This document shows, piece after piece, positions 43,480 to 56,823 of a DNA stretch of 64,000 nt. Positions within the stretch are counted from its first letter, which is position 1, and every line of letters begins with the position of its first letter. The notes under the pieces were generated by a model, which worked only from the letters and a program-made list of their open reading frames with translations, searched no databases and was not told where the DNA came from. Origin of the DNA: Acanthochlamys bracteata (Eukaryota; Streptophyta; Magnoliopsida; Pandanales; Velloziaceae); assembly GCA_019914995.1 (NCBI GenBank), contig CM034134.1, forward strand, positions 5,092,463-5,156,462, in the 5' to 3' direction. The translations under genes and the position numbers were made by a program.

Positions 43480-46400
43480 GTTTTCGTCTCAGGCACGGTA
43501 TTACTTGGCGGCAAGAGAGCGAGGGTATTGTTTGATTCTGGTTCTACGCATTCTTACGTATCCTATGCTTTTGAAAAAAAGATTCCTACAGTCCCGGAGC
43601 CACTATCTGCACCTTTTGTAGTGACAACTCCAACTAACGATGTTTTCACACTGAGTTTGGTGCTCCGTGTATGTGTGTTTAAGATTGATGACCACGAGGG
43701 CCTGCAGATTTGGTTTTATTAGATATGTGTGACTTTGATGTACTGCTTGGGATGGATTGGCTTGCTTCCTATCACGCTTCGGTAAATTGATTTTGCAAAT
43801 CTGTGAGGTTTTGAATACAAGGGGAAACTGAGTTCAGCTTCCAAGGACATCATCCTGCAGCTCCTAATAACTTGATCTCTTGGTTGGACGCTCGCAAGTT
43901 ATTAAGGAAAGGGTATAGCTCTTTTCTTGCTTGGGTGCGTGATAGCAGTATCCCGAAGAATGGACTTGATGATATTTCGGTTGTAAGGGAGTTTCCAAAG
44001 GTACTTCCTATCGATTTTACAAAACTGCCTCTTGATAGAGAAGTAGAGTTTTGTATTGATTTGGTGCCAGCTACAACAACGATTTCTGTGCCTCCGTATC
44101 GCATGTCCCCTGCCGAACTCAAAAAGCTGAAGAGTTAGCTTCAAGACTTATTTGAGAAGAGTTTTATTCGCCCTAGTGTGTCTCCTTGGGGTGCTCCTGT
44201 CCTATTCGTGCGTAGGAAAGACGAATCATTATAGTTGTGCATCGATTACAGACAACTGAATAAGGTAACAGTACGCAACCGATATCCTCTTCCATGAATA
44301 GATGACTTGTTTGACCAACTGGAGGGAGCATGTTGTTTTTCGAAGATTGGTCTTCGTTCAAGACATTGTTAGTTGAAGGTGAGAGGGGATGATATAGCCA
44401 AGAAAACGTTCAGGACCAGATATAGACATTATGAGTTCTTGGTGATGCCTTTTGGATTGACGAACGCCCCTGCAGTATTTATGAACTTGATGAACAGAGT
44501 ATTCAAGCCTTACCTAGATCGTTTCATTGTGGTATTCATTAATGACGTGCTGGTTTACTCTAAGAGTAAAGAGGAGCACGTGGAGCATCTTCAAATCATT
44601 TTACAAACCTTAAAGGAGAGGGAATTGTATGCTAAGCTGTCTAAATATGAATTTTGGTTAGACCATGTGATCTTTTTGGGGCATGTCGTGTCAGGATCGA
44701 GGATCAGTGTCGACTCACAAAAGGTAGAAGCTGTAGCAAATTGGGTTAGACCAAGGAATGTTGCAGAAGTACGTAGCTTTCTCTGTTTAGCTGGATACTA
44801 TCGGAGATTCGTTAAGGACTTCTCCAAAATAGCATAACCGTTGATTGACTCGTAAAGGAGTAAAATTTATTTGGAGCGACAAGTGTGAGGAGAGCTTCCA
44901 AAGGTTGAAGGCATGTCCGACTTCAACGCTTGTTCTTGCCTTACCATTTACTGGTGGCGGATTTCAGGGTATTGTGATGCCTCCAGAGTTGGTTTGGGTT
45001 GTGTGTTAATGCAACAAGGCGTATTATTGCCTATGCCTCTCGACAGCTTAAGAAGCATGAGCAGAATTATCCAACACATGATTTGGAATTGGTTGCCGTT
45101 GTGTTTGCACTTGAGATTTGGAGGCATTATTTATATGGAGAGTCTTGTGAGATTTATACTGATCACAAGAGCTTAAAGACATTTTTATTAGAAGAAATTG
45201 AATTTGAGGCAGAGGCGTTGGTTAGAGCTATTGAAAGACTACAACTGCACGATTCTTTATCATCCGGGGAAGGCAAATGTGGTTGCCGATGCCTTAAGTC
45301 GGAAGTCAGTAGGGAGTTTAGCTCATCTTACCACAACACCTCTACCCATAGCTTGTGATTTGGGTTGGCTGCAGTTGAGGGGACTGAGATTAGAGGCATC
45401 ACCAAATGCTTGGCTTGCTCACTTAGTTGTTCGTTCTATTCTGAGGTATAGAATCAATGCTGGGCAAGGTCAAGACCTGTAATTGGTTAAGTTGATTGAT
45501 TAAGTCAAGAAGGGGCCCTAAAGGAATTTTCTGTTGATTTTGAGGGAGTCATTTGGTGTGGCTCGAGATTTTGTGTTCCGGATGTGGGCGATTTGCGCTG
45601 TGAGATCTTAGAGGAGGTGCCTCGATCCACATACTCGGTTTATCTGGGAACTACTAAGATGTACCATGATTTGAAACAGATGTATTGGTGGAGTGGTCTA
45701 AAAAGAGATGTTGCTGACTTTTTCTCTCATTGCCTTACTTGCCAATTAGTAAAGACAGGCACCGTAAGCTTGGGGGATTGTTACAATCATTACCTATTCC
45801 TGAATGGAAGTGGGATCACATCACTATGGATTTTGTGACGAGTCTTTAACGAACTCCACAAGATTATGATTCCATCTGGGTAATAGTGGATAGACTAACA
45901 AAGAGTGTACATTTTCTGCCAGTAAGAACTACTTTTGATGCAGCTTAGAATGCGCAACTATATGTAAGAGAGATAGTGAGATTGCATGGAGTTCCTTTGA
46001 CGATTATCTCAGATCGTGGAACCCAATTCGCTTATCGTTTCTAGAGTAAGGCTCAACAAGCACATGGTACACGCCTGACTTATAGTACTGCTTTTCATCC
46101 CCGGATTGATGGACAATCTGAGCGTAATCTAAACGTTGGAGGACATTATGCTCTTGTGTGCTCGAGTTAGGGCAGTCATAGGATCAGCACTGGTCTTTGG
46201 TGGAATTTACTTATAATAATAGCTTTCATGCCAGTATTCAGATGGCGCCCTTTAACGCATTATATGGTAGGAAGTGTCGATCGCTAGTTCGTTGGTTTGA
46301 GACCAAAGAGGCTGACAAGCTTTCACCAGATATCATCTGTGACACTACCAAGAAGATTAAACTTATTAAAGAGAGGTTGACTGCTGCTCAAAGTAGACAA

Positions 46401-46865
46401 AAGGCTTACGCAGACCCAAAACGCCGTGCAATATCTTTTGTAGTAGGTGATGAGGTTTTCTTACGAGTTTCACCAATGAAAGGCATTCTGCGATTGGGGA
46501 AGAAAGGGAAACTCAACCCGAGATATATTGGCCCTTTTGAGATTTTGGAGCGTATCGGTGAAGTTGCTTATAGATTAGCTTTGCCACCTAGTTTGTTGGG
46601 TGTGCATCCCATACTTCATGTTTCGATGCTTCGGAGATGTTTACGAGATCCATCTCATTTGAGTGAGCTAATTGTCGGGCAAGTCCGTGAGGACTTGACT
46701 TATGAGGAACGACCGCAAGCTATCTTGGATCGTCAAATTCGTAAGTTAAGACACCGTGAGCTATCTTTTGTCCTAATTTTACGGCAAAATCACTCGCGTA
46801 GGGAAGAGACGTGGGAGTTGGAGGCAGAAATGAAAGTAAAGTACCCTTGGTTATTCACCTCTTAA
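43480..46865 (+). pseudogene. pol region of the Tekay element (protease, RT, RNase H, integrase, chromodomain-like tail)
   Basis: In order: protease with VLFDSGSTHSYVS (43528); reverse transcriptase, with [20 protein letters not shown] (44400) and a catalytic-site equivalent reading [15 protein letters not shown] (44540); RNase H, with [20 protein letters not shown] (45025-45090) and [10 protein letters not shown] (45150); integrase, with the zinc-binding part at 45660-45740 ([20 protein letters not shown]) and the later core to 46300; then GVHPILHVSMLRRCL and a chromodomain-like tail ending WELEAEMKVKYPWLFTS at 46865. This order and tail are those of Tekay/Del chromoviruses. The last 220 residues are one open frame. 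About a dozen breaks lie elsewhere, so the copy is dead. Confidence 0.9.
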
Positions 46866-46902
46866 GGTACGTCTTTCTTCTATTCGAAAATTCGAGGACG
46901 AA

Positions 46903-46917
46903 TTTTTTAAAAGAGGG
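46903..46917 (+). promoter_or_regulatory. Polypurine tract of the Tekay element
   Basis: AAAAGAGGG lies just before the 3' LTR, the usual site for plus-strand priming. Confidence 0.75.
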
Positions 46918-46922
46918 TGTAT

Positions 46923-49308
46923 TGCAACACTCCATAATTTGCAAGTAGGCTGAGCCCAACTAAAACTAATTATCATATTATCAATAATCCCCTACCTTTT
47001 ATTTTTCTTCTAACAGCCACCCCTTTTCTTCTTTCTCCCGACGCAGCTGCTCCCCCACCCCCTCTCCCCTACACACGGTGATTGTCCGGCTCTAAATCTT
47101 CTTCTCCATCAGTAGAAGCATCTCCTTCACATGCAATTTTCAGTCTTCTTCTCCTCGTCCCTCGACGTTGTATTTTTCTCCAACTTCAACGCGCGGGGTG
47201 AAATCTAGGGTTTTCACCGAACCTTTTCGCCGGACTTCGAACAAAGGTAAGCAACTAAAACACATCCCCTTATCTTAGTACTGCTCCTCTCTTGTCAATT
47301 GAGTCAATTCCACTTTATTTGGGAATTTCATCGACGAGCTAACGAAATCGTTCTGGACGATTTTGGCCGCCAGTTTGTAATTGATGTCTTGGAGTATTTC
47401 TTTTATCACGGTGGTGATGATTTGCTTCTCGTAGCTGTTTGGATTTTCTTTCGGCCAAAATTCCCTCCTCTAGCACTATTCACACCGGAATCAAACAGTC
47501 TAGTGGGCCCCACCTGTAGGTGAGTTTAATTACGTGTTAGTGTGCGTTAAATGCTACTACTTTGATGGATAATTAATTAGTTATTGCTTAGGTGATTGCT
47601 AGGTTGAGGAATCGGTGATTTTTAGTGGTTCGAAGCTAATTTGAAAATTTATCATCTCATTTAATTGGTAAGCTTTCTAATTTTGCTAATGCTAGTATAT
47701 TTGAGTAGTGGATAGGATAAAATGATTGATGGAATGGATGAATATTTAGAATGAGATTCCGCTGCTACGGCGATATAATTATAGTGGTTTGTGCTATATA
47801 TTATAGTTGTTAGATTCATTCAGTTCAACGCAATTAAGTAATAGATGTGCCCGTATGTGTTACAGCTTTTTACTGAGGAACGTGGCCCCAGTGGCTTGAT
47901 TTAGAATAACCAATGGACTAAATGATTGCGAGAAAACAGGTGAGAGTTACCGTGCTTTTCCTTCTTAGCTTGCGTTAGGTTGCTGGCACAGGTAACATCT
48001 GCTTGAAACCTCGGCGTAAATGCCCACTTTCTTTATATTGAATAAATTATTCTCATGCTAAATAATGGCTACATGTGTCGAGCATGTTGATAGGAATTCT
48101 CTATGAACTAATCTAGTAGCATTTGGTAACTAAAGGTCTTAACGTTTGATTATATCTATAGCATGAATGATTACATATATTCTATGAGTTCTGACATATA
48201 ATGTATAGTGCATTTGGCGTATGTTTAGAATGTTATCTATGGTAATAGCAAGCATGGTAAGTCTGCACGAATCAAGAATGACTTTTGTTTAGGTTACATG
48301 ATTATGATCTTTGAGCATTGATGAATCAATTATGAAACCACTTATGTGAATAGAGACATGATTTATATTGAAATATAAAGGCATGAGTTTGTTTGTCGTA
48401 TTGCATAGACAGTCACGCTGCACGAGGGCAGAGAGGTCAAGGGAATTATATCAGGACCCCAATGGGTGTGGGGCGGGCACCCACCTGTGGTAATAGTATT
48501 TTCAGGCCCATGCGGGTGGGGGCGATACCACGGCTCATCCGGTTCGATCACCCGGGATGATTGTACCTCGCCAAGGTAGGAGTAGCTTGGTTATAGTTTG
48601 AGCTGGAGATTGGGTCTCACTCTATGTTATATGTTTATTTTCCTGATTCCCTGACTAGTGTTACATCATGGATGTAGATAGATATGCATGCATAATATCC
48701 TATTAGAAGTGTTTGGATAGTGTACGATGCATGTATGAATGCATAATGGTGTTATAGCGTGCATGGTGGACTTTATGTATTTAGGATGCCATGGTGAAAG
48801 AAACATAAACTATGTTGTTTGTTCTCATAGTACATGGCATCTAATGAATATTGCATGATAATATAGTGTGATATCTCTTGGACTGCATTAGTTCATATCA
48901 AAGCCCTCCGTATCTGTTCTTATTGGGAACTAGGTTGGTATGGGACGACGTAGGACCTGATAGAGCTTGTTCTGATATATCGTTGCATCTGTTGAATGTA
49001 GCGGATGATTGAAACAATTAGGTAATCCATCAGAAGCCCTAATATGATTGCATCTGTTGCATCCTCCTGAGTCTGGGCTCATCGTTTCTTCTTTCTTTGT
49101 CCTCTCCTAGATATTCTAGGACTAGCGGGAGCTGACAAAATATAGCACCGAGTATTGACATAGCGTGTCGACGGTAGATCCGCGCATTCATAGTTCATTT
49201 TGCCATATAGATGGCTCTGTTATTTTCTTAAGTTATGTATTTCTCTTATATCTTTTTGGCCTTGTATTTGATTTGTAAATTTAAGTTTTGGATATGTAAT
49301 AGGTGTGT
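46923..49308 (+). mobile_element. 3' LTR of the Tekay element, end missing
   Basis: It starts TGCAACACTCCATAATTTGC and follows the 5' LTR to GTAATAGGTGTG. There it meets a TTTC repeat, and the last 270 or so bases of the LTR are absent. No target duplication can therefore be tested. The open frame at 47299-47523 lies within the LTR. Confidence 0.88.
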
Positions 49309-49327
49309 TTCTTTCTTTCTTTCTTTA
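49308..49327. repeat. TTTC tetranucleotide microsatellite
   Basis: About five TTTC units at the exact point where the 3' LTR homology ends. Confidence 0.85.
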
Positions 49328-51135
49328 GAACTCAAGATTCAACACTGGAACTTTTAGAAAAGCTGAAAGTAAAATAGTAGTGAAATTTTTTTAAAAGAAT
49401 ATTGATTAAATAATTTAATGTTATTATACGCGCTGAAATCTAATACTTATACAATTGATAGCAGTCACCTTAAATAGTCGGAGAGCGGAAAGAAGAGAAT
49501 CTGAGTGGAGGCAGAGAGTAGAGGGGTGAAGAGTAGACCGGAGAGCAAAGAGTGAAGAACAGAGTGCCGGAAAGTAGAGAGCGGATAGTAAAGAGCCAGA
49601 GAGGCAGAGCTCTTTGGAGAACGCGGGTGTGCTCCTTCGAGGACCGGAGAGAAGTTGAACGTCGAATTAGGAATTTAGGTTTTAGGATTAAAATCGGGTG
49701 CTGGTAGATAAGGTTAGGTTATTATTGTTGTTATTATTATTATTTTAATTTTTCGGGTTGACCCAAGCGGGTGAGTTGGCCAGGACAAAACCAGTCAAAA
49801 TTGGTAGCGACGGATTGAAGTGGATAGGTAGCACACACGATCTATCTACAGGATTGGATCGGTTTACTTTCCGGTCGATAGTTTTCTAGTTGACGCAGAC
49901 GATCCGATCCAAATCTGTCATCTATGTTTTTTTCAACAAAAGCAATCAATTTAACTCCAAATTTCTAAGACTTTAACTTAGGACATCTTTTAATTTTAAT
50001 TTTAAAAAGTTATATTTTCTCATTTCAAATTTTCAAACTTTTGTTATTTTATATATTTTAATTGTTTATTCAATTTCACTTCTAATTCACATCAAATTTT
50101 ATTATAAATATTTAAATTACTATGTTTAATTTTATTTCATTTAAATCTACTTGTATTAAATTTATTTTTATACAATTTAAGTATGTATTTAGGCAAACAG
50201 AGCCATCTTTTTTTGTTGTTTTAAAAGAAGAGAAAAAAGGTACATGCTTTGAGTACCATTTGAAAGTATTTATATATTTTTTAAATAATAATATTTTATT
50301 TTATTTCAGAAAATAAATTTTATTTTAAATTTTTTATAATTTTTAAATTAATTGTTTAAAGTATTATAAAGAAAATTTTAAAATAAAAGTAAAATTACAA
50401 AATAATTTTTGAAAAATAATATCAAGCGCGCTTCTTAAGGGAGAAGTGTTACGCAATCAAGACCTGCTACTTACAAGCTGATGCCAAACTGATGGTTCTT
50501 CTACCTGCTGTATAAAATAGCTTAACCCAACGGTATATGTTTTTTCATATACACCAAAGCTTTTATTTTTTCGAAATAGAAACAAAAAGAACTACTTCAT
50601 CCGCGTTATTTTGAATTATTAGTAAAAGAAAGAATCACCCCCTTCCTTAAAAGGCATTATTGAGAACAATAGTAGTTTATTCGTTAATAACTCAATTTAA
50701 CTGTAAAAGAACACACCTTCACTGTCTATAGAATGGACAACAAAACTTCACACACAGACACTTCTGTTGGAATGAAAAGACAATGTGCAGCTGTACTCCA
50801 AGCAGTGTAATGAATGTCTTACAGGAAGAAGCATGCATGTAGCAGTACAGGTGCAGTCTTCTATCACCTGGTCTTATTCATATTTCATTTTCATTGAACA
50901 TAGAGCAGCCATTTAACATTATATTTTTATTTCAAATAAATTTTTAAAAATAATATAACAAAATTTATTAAAATATAATAAAATCTAACTGACCGCTACA
51001 TCAAAGAGTCCCTTAACCCGTAATGTTTGAGAGATCGTCGCATAGCGCTTTTGAAATAATTTTTTTTTAAAACAGAAAATATTTCATTATTTTTAAAAAC
51101 TAATTTTTATTTATTTTATTTAAAATATATGCAAC
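49328..51135. other. Spacer with a purine tract and AT-rich repeats
   Basis: 49478-49640 is a GA-rich run of words such as GAGAGTAGAG and CCGGAGAGCAAAG. A small ATT/GTT microsatellite follows at 49719-49745. A GC-richer stretch at 49757-49920 contains CGGGTTGACCCAAGCGGGTG, like a hAT subterminal region, but no terminus pair was found. 50215-50420 resembles the AT-rich repeat seen at 34395 and 37025. No gene is seen. Confidence 0.45.
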
Positions 51136-51668
51136 TGTTAGACATTGTAAATCTATTATGTAAATTAATGGTTTATTAAAATACAATAAACTAAATATGC
51201 ATTCATATTGAAATTCCAAAAGTCAAAAAAAACGAACCATCACTCAAAAAGTTGGAAAGCCAATGGTTAAGAACTTTGAAGCACCTCTTGGAAGATGAAA
51301 GGCTAAAAAATTTGGACAATTAATGGAAAGATGGAAGGACAACCATTTGGAAGTTCAAGAGCCATATTAGGGCATTATATATATGAATGAGAGGTATTTG
51401 CTTGGAACATGGAAAATGAAAATGTTCAAGATCACTCACAATATCATGTGTGAGAGATAGAAGCAAAGCATTCTAATGAGAGTTTTCACTTAAAATGTAA
51501 TACAAGAATTTGTAATTGTTTCGGTTTAGTGATTTTCTTGAAAGCTAGTTTGGCTTTCCATGGAGTTTTTCTTATTTTTTTCCTATGCAAATCTCTTATC
51601 TTTGTCCTTAAGTGTGTTTTATATTTTCGCTACGTCCATTAATAACCAAACATACTTGCTATTTTCAA
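51136..51668 (+). mobile_element. LTR of a Tork-type copia element
   Basis: A TATA-like ATTATATATATGAATGAGAG at 51374 lies mid-LTR. The 3' end near TATTTTCA at 51668 is followed by AAGTAGCATTAGAGACATTGG, a decayed form of the AAGTGGTATCAGAGCCATTGG start of many Tork elements. The LTR start, TGTTAGAC at 51136, is a guess. Confidence 0.5.
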
Positions 51669-52905
51669 TAAGTAGCATTAGAGACATTGGTTTGTTGTAA
51701 TGACAAGCAAGTACGAGATTGCGGAGAAATGAAAAACCATAGCAAGCAAGATTCGATGTGCGGATCCCTCGAAGTCTTTCACTTGTGTGGCGTACTGATG
51801 ATGGTGAAACTCTACTGGGAAAGACGGTGGTTGCTGTATGTGACAAGTCCAAATACCCAGATGACTGGATCTTATATTTCAGTAGCATCCTAGCAAATGA
51901 CTTTCAGAAAGAATTTGTTTCATAACTATGAAGCTAATTTTGAAAGTGCCGTTCGGATGAGAAATGACCAAGTCCTTGAAGTTGCTGGAGTCGGTTCAAT
52001 CAAGCTTATGGCAAATTATGGAGGTTATCAAGGACGGGATAGAAGAACTGGAGGCTAAAAGGATCGACTCAAACCTATATAATATGCATGGGGTGACACG
52101 GGTGCAGGAGATGTTTATGTTGCATCAGGAAATATTGAGGATATTACGCGAGTGTGGTTACCTGAAACTTGGGCACATCTCGGGACGTGGTTTGAAGATC
52201 CCCGGTGATCGGAAGTTCCTAACGGGACTGTGTGAGGTAAAGTTGCCGTTCTGCGAGTAGTGTGTCATTGGTGAGCCTCACTTTAAAAGGTTTGGAGATA
52301 ATTTTTCAGTTCAAAGACAAGCTCGATTTGGTTCGCTTGGACTTGAGAACTTGTGCGTTCCTAATCCGAACGAAGTCCCTTTGCGGTGTTCAAGTTCTTC
52401 AAAACTCGGGCAGAATTTGATTCAGCAACAGGATCAATTTCGAAAGATGTATATAGTATGCTGAAGATGTTTGGGGTATTACCTATGGGATCCCACTGCC
52501 CGTACAGTTATCTTCAATAGGAATGTCATCTTTGCGGAAGACCAGTTGCAAAGAATCACTGATAGCAATGATGCAAGGGAGAATGAGGCATCATTTTCAG
52601 TGATGATCACATCGGTACTGGAGGAGAATGATGGAGAAAACGATCATATTCTGGAACCTGAATCGATAGATGAACACATGGAATAGGATGGAGTTCTAGG
52701 CATACGTCCCTTAGGCATTCAACTAGCAAGAGCAAGACATCTGAGACGTATGAGGACTATTTTATGGAGTCATTTCAATTAGCATATTGCTTATTCACAG
52801 AGGAAGGAGTGTCATTTTTTCTCAAAGAAGCGCTTCAGAGTCCAGATGCATCTCTGTGGATGGAAATTATGTACGAAGAATTTGAGGTACTTCATAAAAA
52901 ATATG
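51669..52905 (+). mobile_element. Short Tork-lineage copia copy, internal part
   Basis: After a primer-site remnant, a gag start (MTSKYEIAE, 51701) runs within 150 bp into protease-like sequence, so most of gag is missing. Pre-integrase follows (LGHISGRGLKIPGDRKFL, about 52170), then the late integrase part with LWDPTARTVIFNRNVIFAED (52480-52540). The start of reverse transcriptase (YCLFTEEG, LQSPDASLWMEIMYEEFEVL, 52780-52890) ends at the SIRE junction. The integrase core is missing. Many breaks are present, and the copy was probably non-autonomous before it decayed. Confidence 0.75.
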
Positions 52906-53071
52906 ACATAGGAGCTAGGCAGTCATCAAAATTTATACTTGCCGGCGTCAGGATTGGAATTGCTAGCTGCCGACTGTATCTTTCAAATTCCTCATTTCCG
53001 GTGAATCTTTCGTCGTTGCCGTGGACAGTTTTGGAACCCTTTGGCTTAGCTTTCTGATTTTTCTTGGCCAT
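52906..53071 (-). pseudogene. Start of the extra 3' reading frame of SIRE copy 1
   Basis: An ATG at 53071 opens MAKKNQKAKPKGSKTV and soon reads DERFTGNEEFERYSRQLAI. It lies about 270 bp beyond the RNase H stop. A basic start followed by an ERF motif is a usual beginning of the extra frame downstream of pol in SIRE/Maximus elements. The sequence runs into the Tork fragment at about 52905, so the rest of the frame and the 3' LTR are gone. Its function in the family is unsettled; the name env-like is historical. Confidence 0.55.
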
Positions 53072-53340
53072 GGCTGAGGTTGGAAAATTTGGTGTAGGGT
53101 TTGAGATCTAGGAGTCGGAAAGGGAGAGGGAAATTTTTGATTTCAAAATGAAGACGACGAGTTGTGAGGAGTTCTTAGTCGGGTTAGCTTAAAATACGTA
53201 CAGCCTAGTATGAGTCAGCTGTGTCATGTGCTCAACACGTGACCGGTCAGCTGCTAAGTATTATTTTAAAAACTACAGCCAGCTATTGTGCGGCTGATTG
53301 TGTATTGAGATACATAACAGAAAAGCAGAGCAGAGCACGA

Positions 53341-56300
53341 TTATATTATGTATAAGCCTATCTCATGGCAAATTCTTGAGAAGGTGTCAAATCCTAGGGG
53401 TTTAGTAAATATGTCAGCTAGTTGATTTTCAGAGTTAACAAAATTTAATACTATATTATTATATTCAACATGCTCTCTAATGAAATGATGTCTTAAATCA
53501 ATATGTTTTGTAAGTGAGTGATGAATAGGATTTTTAGTTAACTTGATGGCACTAGTATTATCACAGAATATAGGCACATTCTTAAGATCACAATCAAAGT
53601 CAAGAAGTTGTTGTTATATCCAGACTATCTGAAAGCAGCAGCTTCCAGCAGCTATGTATTCTGCTTCGGCAGTGGACATTGCTACTGAAGCTTGCTTCCT
53701 AGAACACCATGAGATCAGGCAACCTCCTAAAAACTGACAAGAGCCATTTGTGCTCTTTCTATCAAGCTTGCAGCAACCAAAATCAGCGTCAGTATAAGCA
53801 TATAAATTAAATTCACATCCTCTGGGATAGAATAATCCTAATTACTTGGTTCCAACTAGGTATCTAATAATTCGTTTTACAGCTATCATGTGTGACTCCT
53901 TTGGATCGCTTTGAAATCTAGCACATAGGCATACATTAAATTGAATATCAGGTCTACTGGCAGCGAGATATAAGAGTGATCCAATCATACCTCTATATAG
54001 TTTTTGATCAACTCCTTTACCTGTGTCATCTCGATTTAGTTTGCAAGAGGTAGACATTGGAGTGCTGATCTCCTTGGTTCCTTCAATGCTATATTTTTTA
54101 ATCAATTCTTTGATGTACTTACTCTGCCTTATGAAGATGCCATTTTTCAGTTGTTTAATTTGTAGACCAAGAAATAATTGAGTTCTCCCATCAGGCTTAT
54201 TTCAAACTCTTCTTGCATCAAGTTAGAAAATTTTCTGCACAGTCTTTCGTTAGTGGCACCAAATATTATATCATCTACATAAATTTGCACAATTAACATG
54301 TCATTATCTTCATGCAATGTGAACAAAGTTAAGTCAATCTTACCTCGACTGAAGCCTTTTTCAATCAGAAATGCGCTTAACCGCTCATACCAAGCTCTGG
54401 GAGCTTGTTTCAGACCATAGAGCACTTTGTTCAGTTTGTAAACATGACTTGGAAAGTTTGTATTTTCAAAACCAGGAGGTTGTTCGACATACACCTCTTC
54501 TTTTAAGAATCCATTCAGAAAGGCACTTTTAATATCCATTTGAAAAAGTTTGAAGTCTTTGTGGCATGCAAAAGCAAGCAGTATTCTAATAGCTTGAAGA
54601 CGTGCAACAGGAGCATAAGTTTCATCAAAATCTATTCCTTCTTCCTGATTGTATCCTTTTGCTACTAATCTAGTTTTATTTCTAGTGATATTACTATTTT
54701 CATCCAATTTATTTCTGAACACCCACTTAGTTCCTATGATTGATTTGTTTGGAGGTTTTCTAAGAAGGTGCCATACATTGTTTCTTTCAAACTGATTTAA
54801 TTCTTCTTGCATAGCAGTGATCCATGAGTTATCTGTCAGAGCATCATATATGCTTTTTGGTTCTAGATTTGATACAAATGCAGAATGTTCCATGAAGTTT
54901 TTAAAATAAGATCTGGTTTTTATACCTTCATTTACCTCACGTAGTATGTTTTCCTGTGGATGACTGTATCTGTACTTGAAAGGTTTGCTGATTTGTTCGT
55001 GAGTTTCTGTCTGATCAGGTAGATTTCAGGAGTCTGACCTTCCTCTGTTAATTTCAGCTGGCTGTTCGTCAGCTGTTTGGGTCTCTGTAATTTGTTGTGT
55101 TTCTGGAAATAATTCTTCTTCTTCTTCTGACCCTGCATCTAGTTCTGGATTTCTTCTCGGCTCATTGTTAGACTAATTAATAGTATATGCATAGATTCTT
55201 CAACAATCATGGTTCGTTTATTGAAAATTCTATATGCTTTCGAAGTTGAAGAGTAACCGAGAAAAATACCTTCGTCACTTTTTGCATCAAACTTTCCAAG
55301 ATTATCTTTCCCGTTATTGAGTATGAAACATTTGCATCCAAAGGTTCTTAAGTAGCCAATATTTGGAGTTCTTCCCTTTATAAGCTCATATGGAGTCTTG
55401 TTAAGAATAGGGCGAATAAATGCACGATTAATGATATGGCATGCAGTGTTAACAGCTTCAGTCCAAAAATATTTTGCCAGATTTTGCTCTATTAACATAG
55501 TTCGAGCCATTTCTACTAACACTCTATTTTTCCTTTTCACTACACCGTTTTGTTGGGGGGTTCTTGGAGCAGAGAAGTTGTGTGTCAGACAATTTGAGTC
55601 ATAGAATTCATCAAAATAAAAATTTTAAAATTTCTTGCCATGAGAACTTCTAATAGCACAGTTATTCAGGTTGAGTTCTTTTTGAAGAAGCATATAAATG
55701 TTTTTAGAGCATCATTCTTGTATGCTAGAAAATAAACCCAACAAAAACGAGAATAATCATCTACAATTACTAGGCAGTAATACTTACCTCCCAAGCTTGT
55801 TGTCCTTGATGGTCCAAACAAGTCCATGTGTAGTAGTTGTAATGGTTGCTTAGTTGTTATCACTTGCTTGTTCTTGAATGATGACTTTACTTGTTTTCCT
55901 TTGGTACAGGCATCACATAGTTCATCCAAGCTATAGTTTGCTTCAGGAGACCCTTTACTAATTTCAATTTGAACAGTTTTGATAGTATCTTGATGTTGTA
56001 GTGTCCTAAGCGTCTATGCCAGAGCCAGCTGCTTTCCTACTGGTTTGCTACTAAACACGTTTTGTGGTTAGGAAGATCATCAATATAGAGCACACAAACA
56101 TTACCTTCCCATTTTCCGTTCAGTATTTCTTCTCCAGATGACAGGTTAACGATTGAGCAGCAGTGATTATCAAAATTGACTTTAAATCCATTATCACATA
56201 ATTGACTTATGCTTATTAGGTTATGTTTTAGTCCTTTAACATGAAGAACATTTTCTATGTATAAGGATGAGGGATTACCTATTCTTTCTACGCCTATTAC

Positions 56301-56456
56301 TTTGCACTTACTGTTGTCACCAAGGATTACATTTCCCCCGAATTGTTTTTGTAGACTGCTGAAACATTTTTCATTTTCTGTCATATGTTTGGAGCACCCG
56401 CTGTCCAAGTACCATTTGCTATATATCAATCGGGTTAGCTCCTCTCCTTCCTGCAA
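53341..56456 (-). pseudogene. pol region of SIRE copy 1
   Basis: In order on the minus strand: protease/pre-integrase, WYLDSGCSKHMTENEKCF and LKHNLISISQLCDNGFK (56037-56456); integrase, KGKQVKSSFKNKQ, LHMDLFGPSR, VIVDDYSRFCWVYF and PYELIKGRTPNIGYLRTFGC (55139-55929); reverse transcriptase, [35 protein letters not shown] and the catalytic [10 protein letters not shown] (54147-54893); RNase H (53341-54105), ending in ENQLADIFTKPLGFDTFSRI. Long open stretches survive, including 248 residues of reverse transcriptase, making this the youngest-looking copia copy here. A handful of breaks remain. Confidence 0.92.
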
Positions 56457-56823
56457 AAGAAGTTTTAGTGCTCAGGTACCCAAATTTCTTTGGGTCCTAG
56501 AGAGTTAGTGCCATTAAATGTTCCTTTTGGAACCCATATCACTTTTATTTTATTAGTGTTTTTTTATACCAGCAAGAATTAACATTGTGACCCTTTCTGC
56601 CACAATGGAAACATTTGATAAAAGGTGTTGTGGAGTAAGACTTATTTGGTGTACATACTTTAGACATCAAATTTTTGTTTTGCATCCTTGCTGTCACCAT
56701 ACCTGTGTAGTTGGTAGAGGGCTGATCATACCTTGCGATTTGTTTACGAGTTGCTATAGATGTTGGAATGAATCCTATTCCTTCTTTTCTGTATGGGCTG
56801 CGTTGAGCTCCCAGTATTGCATC

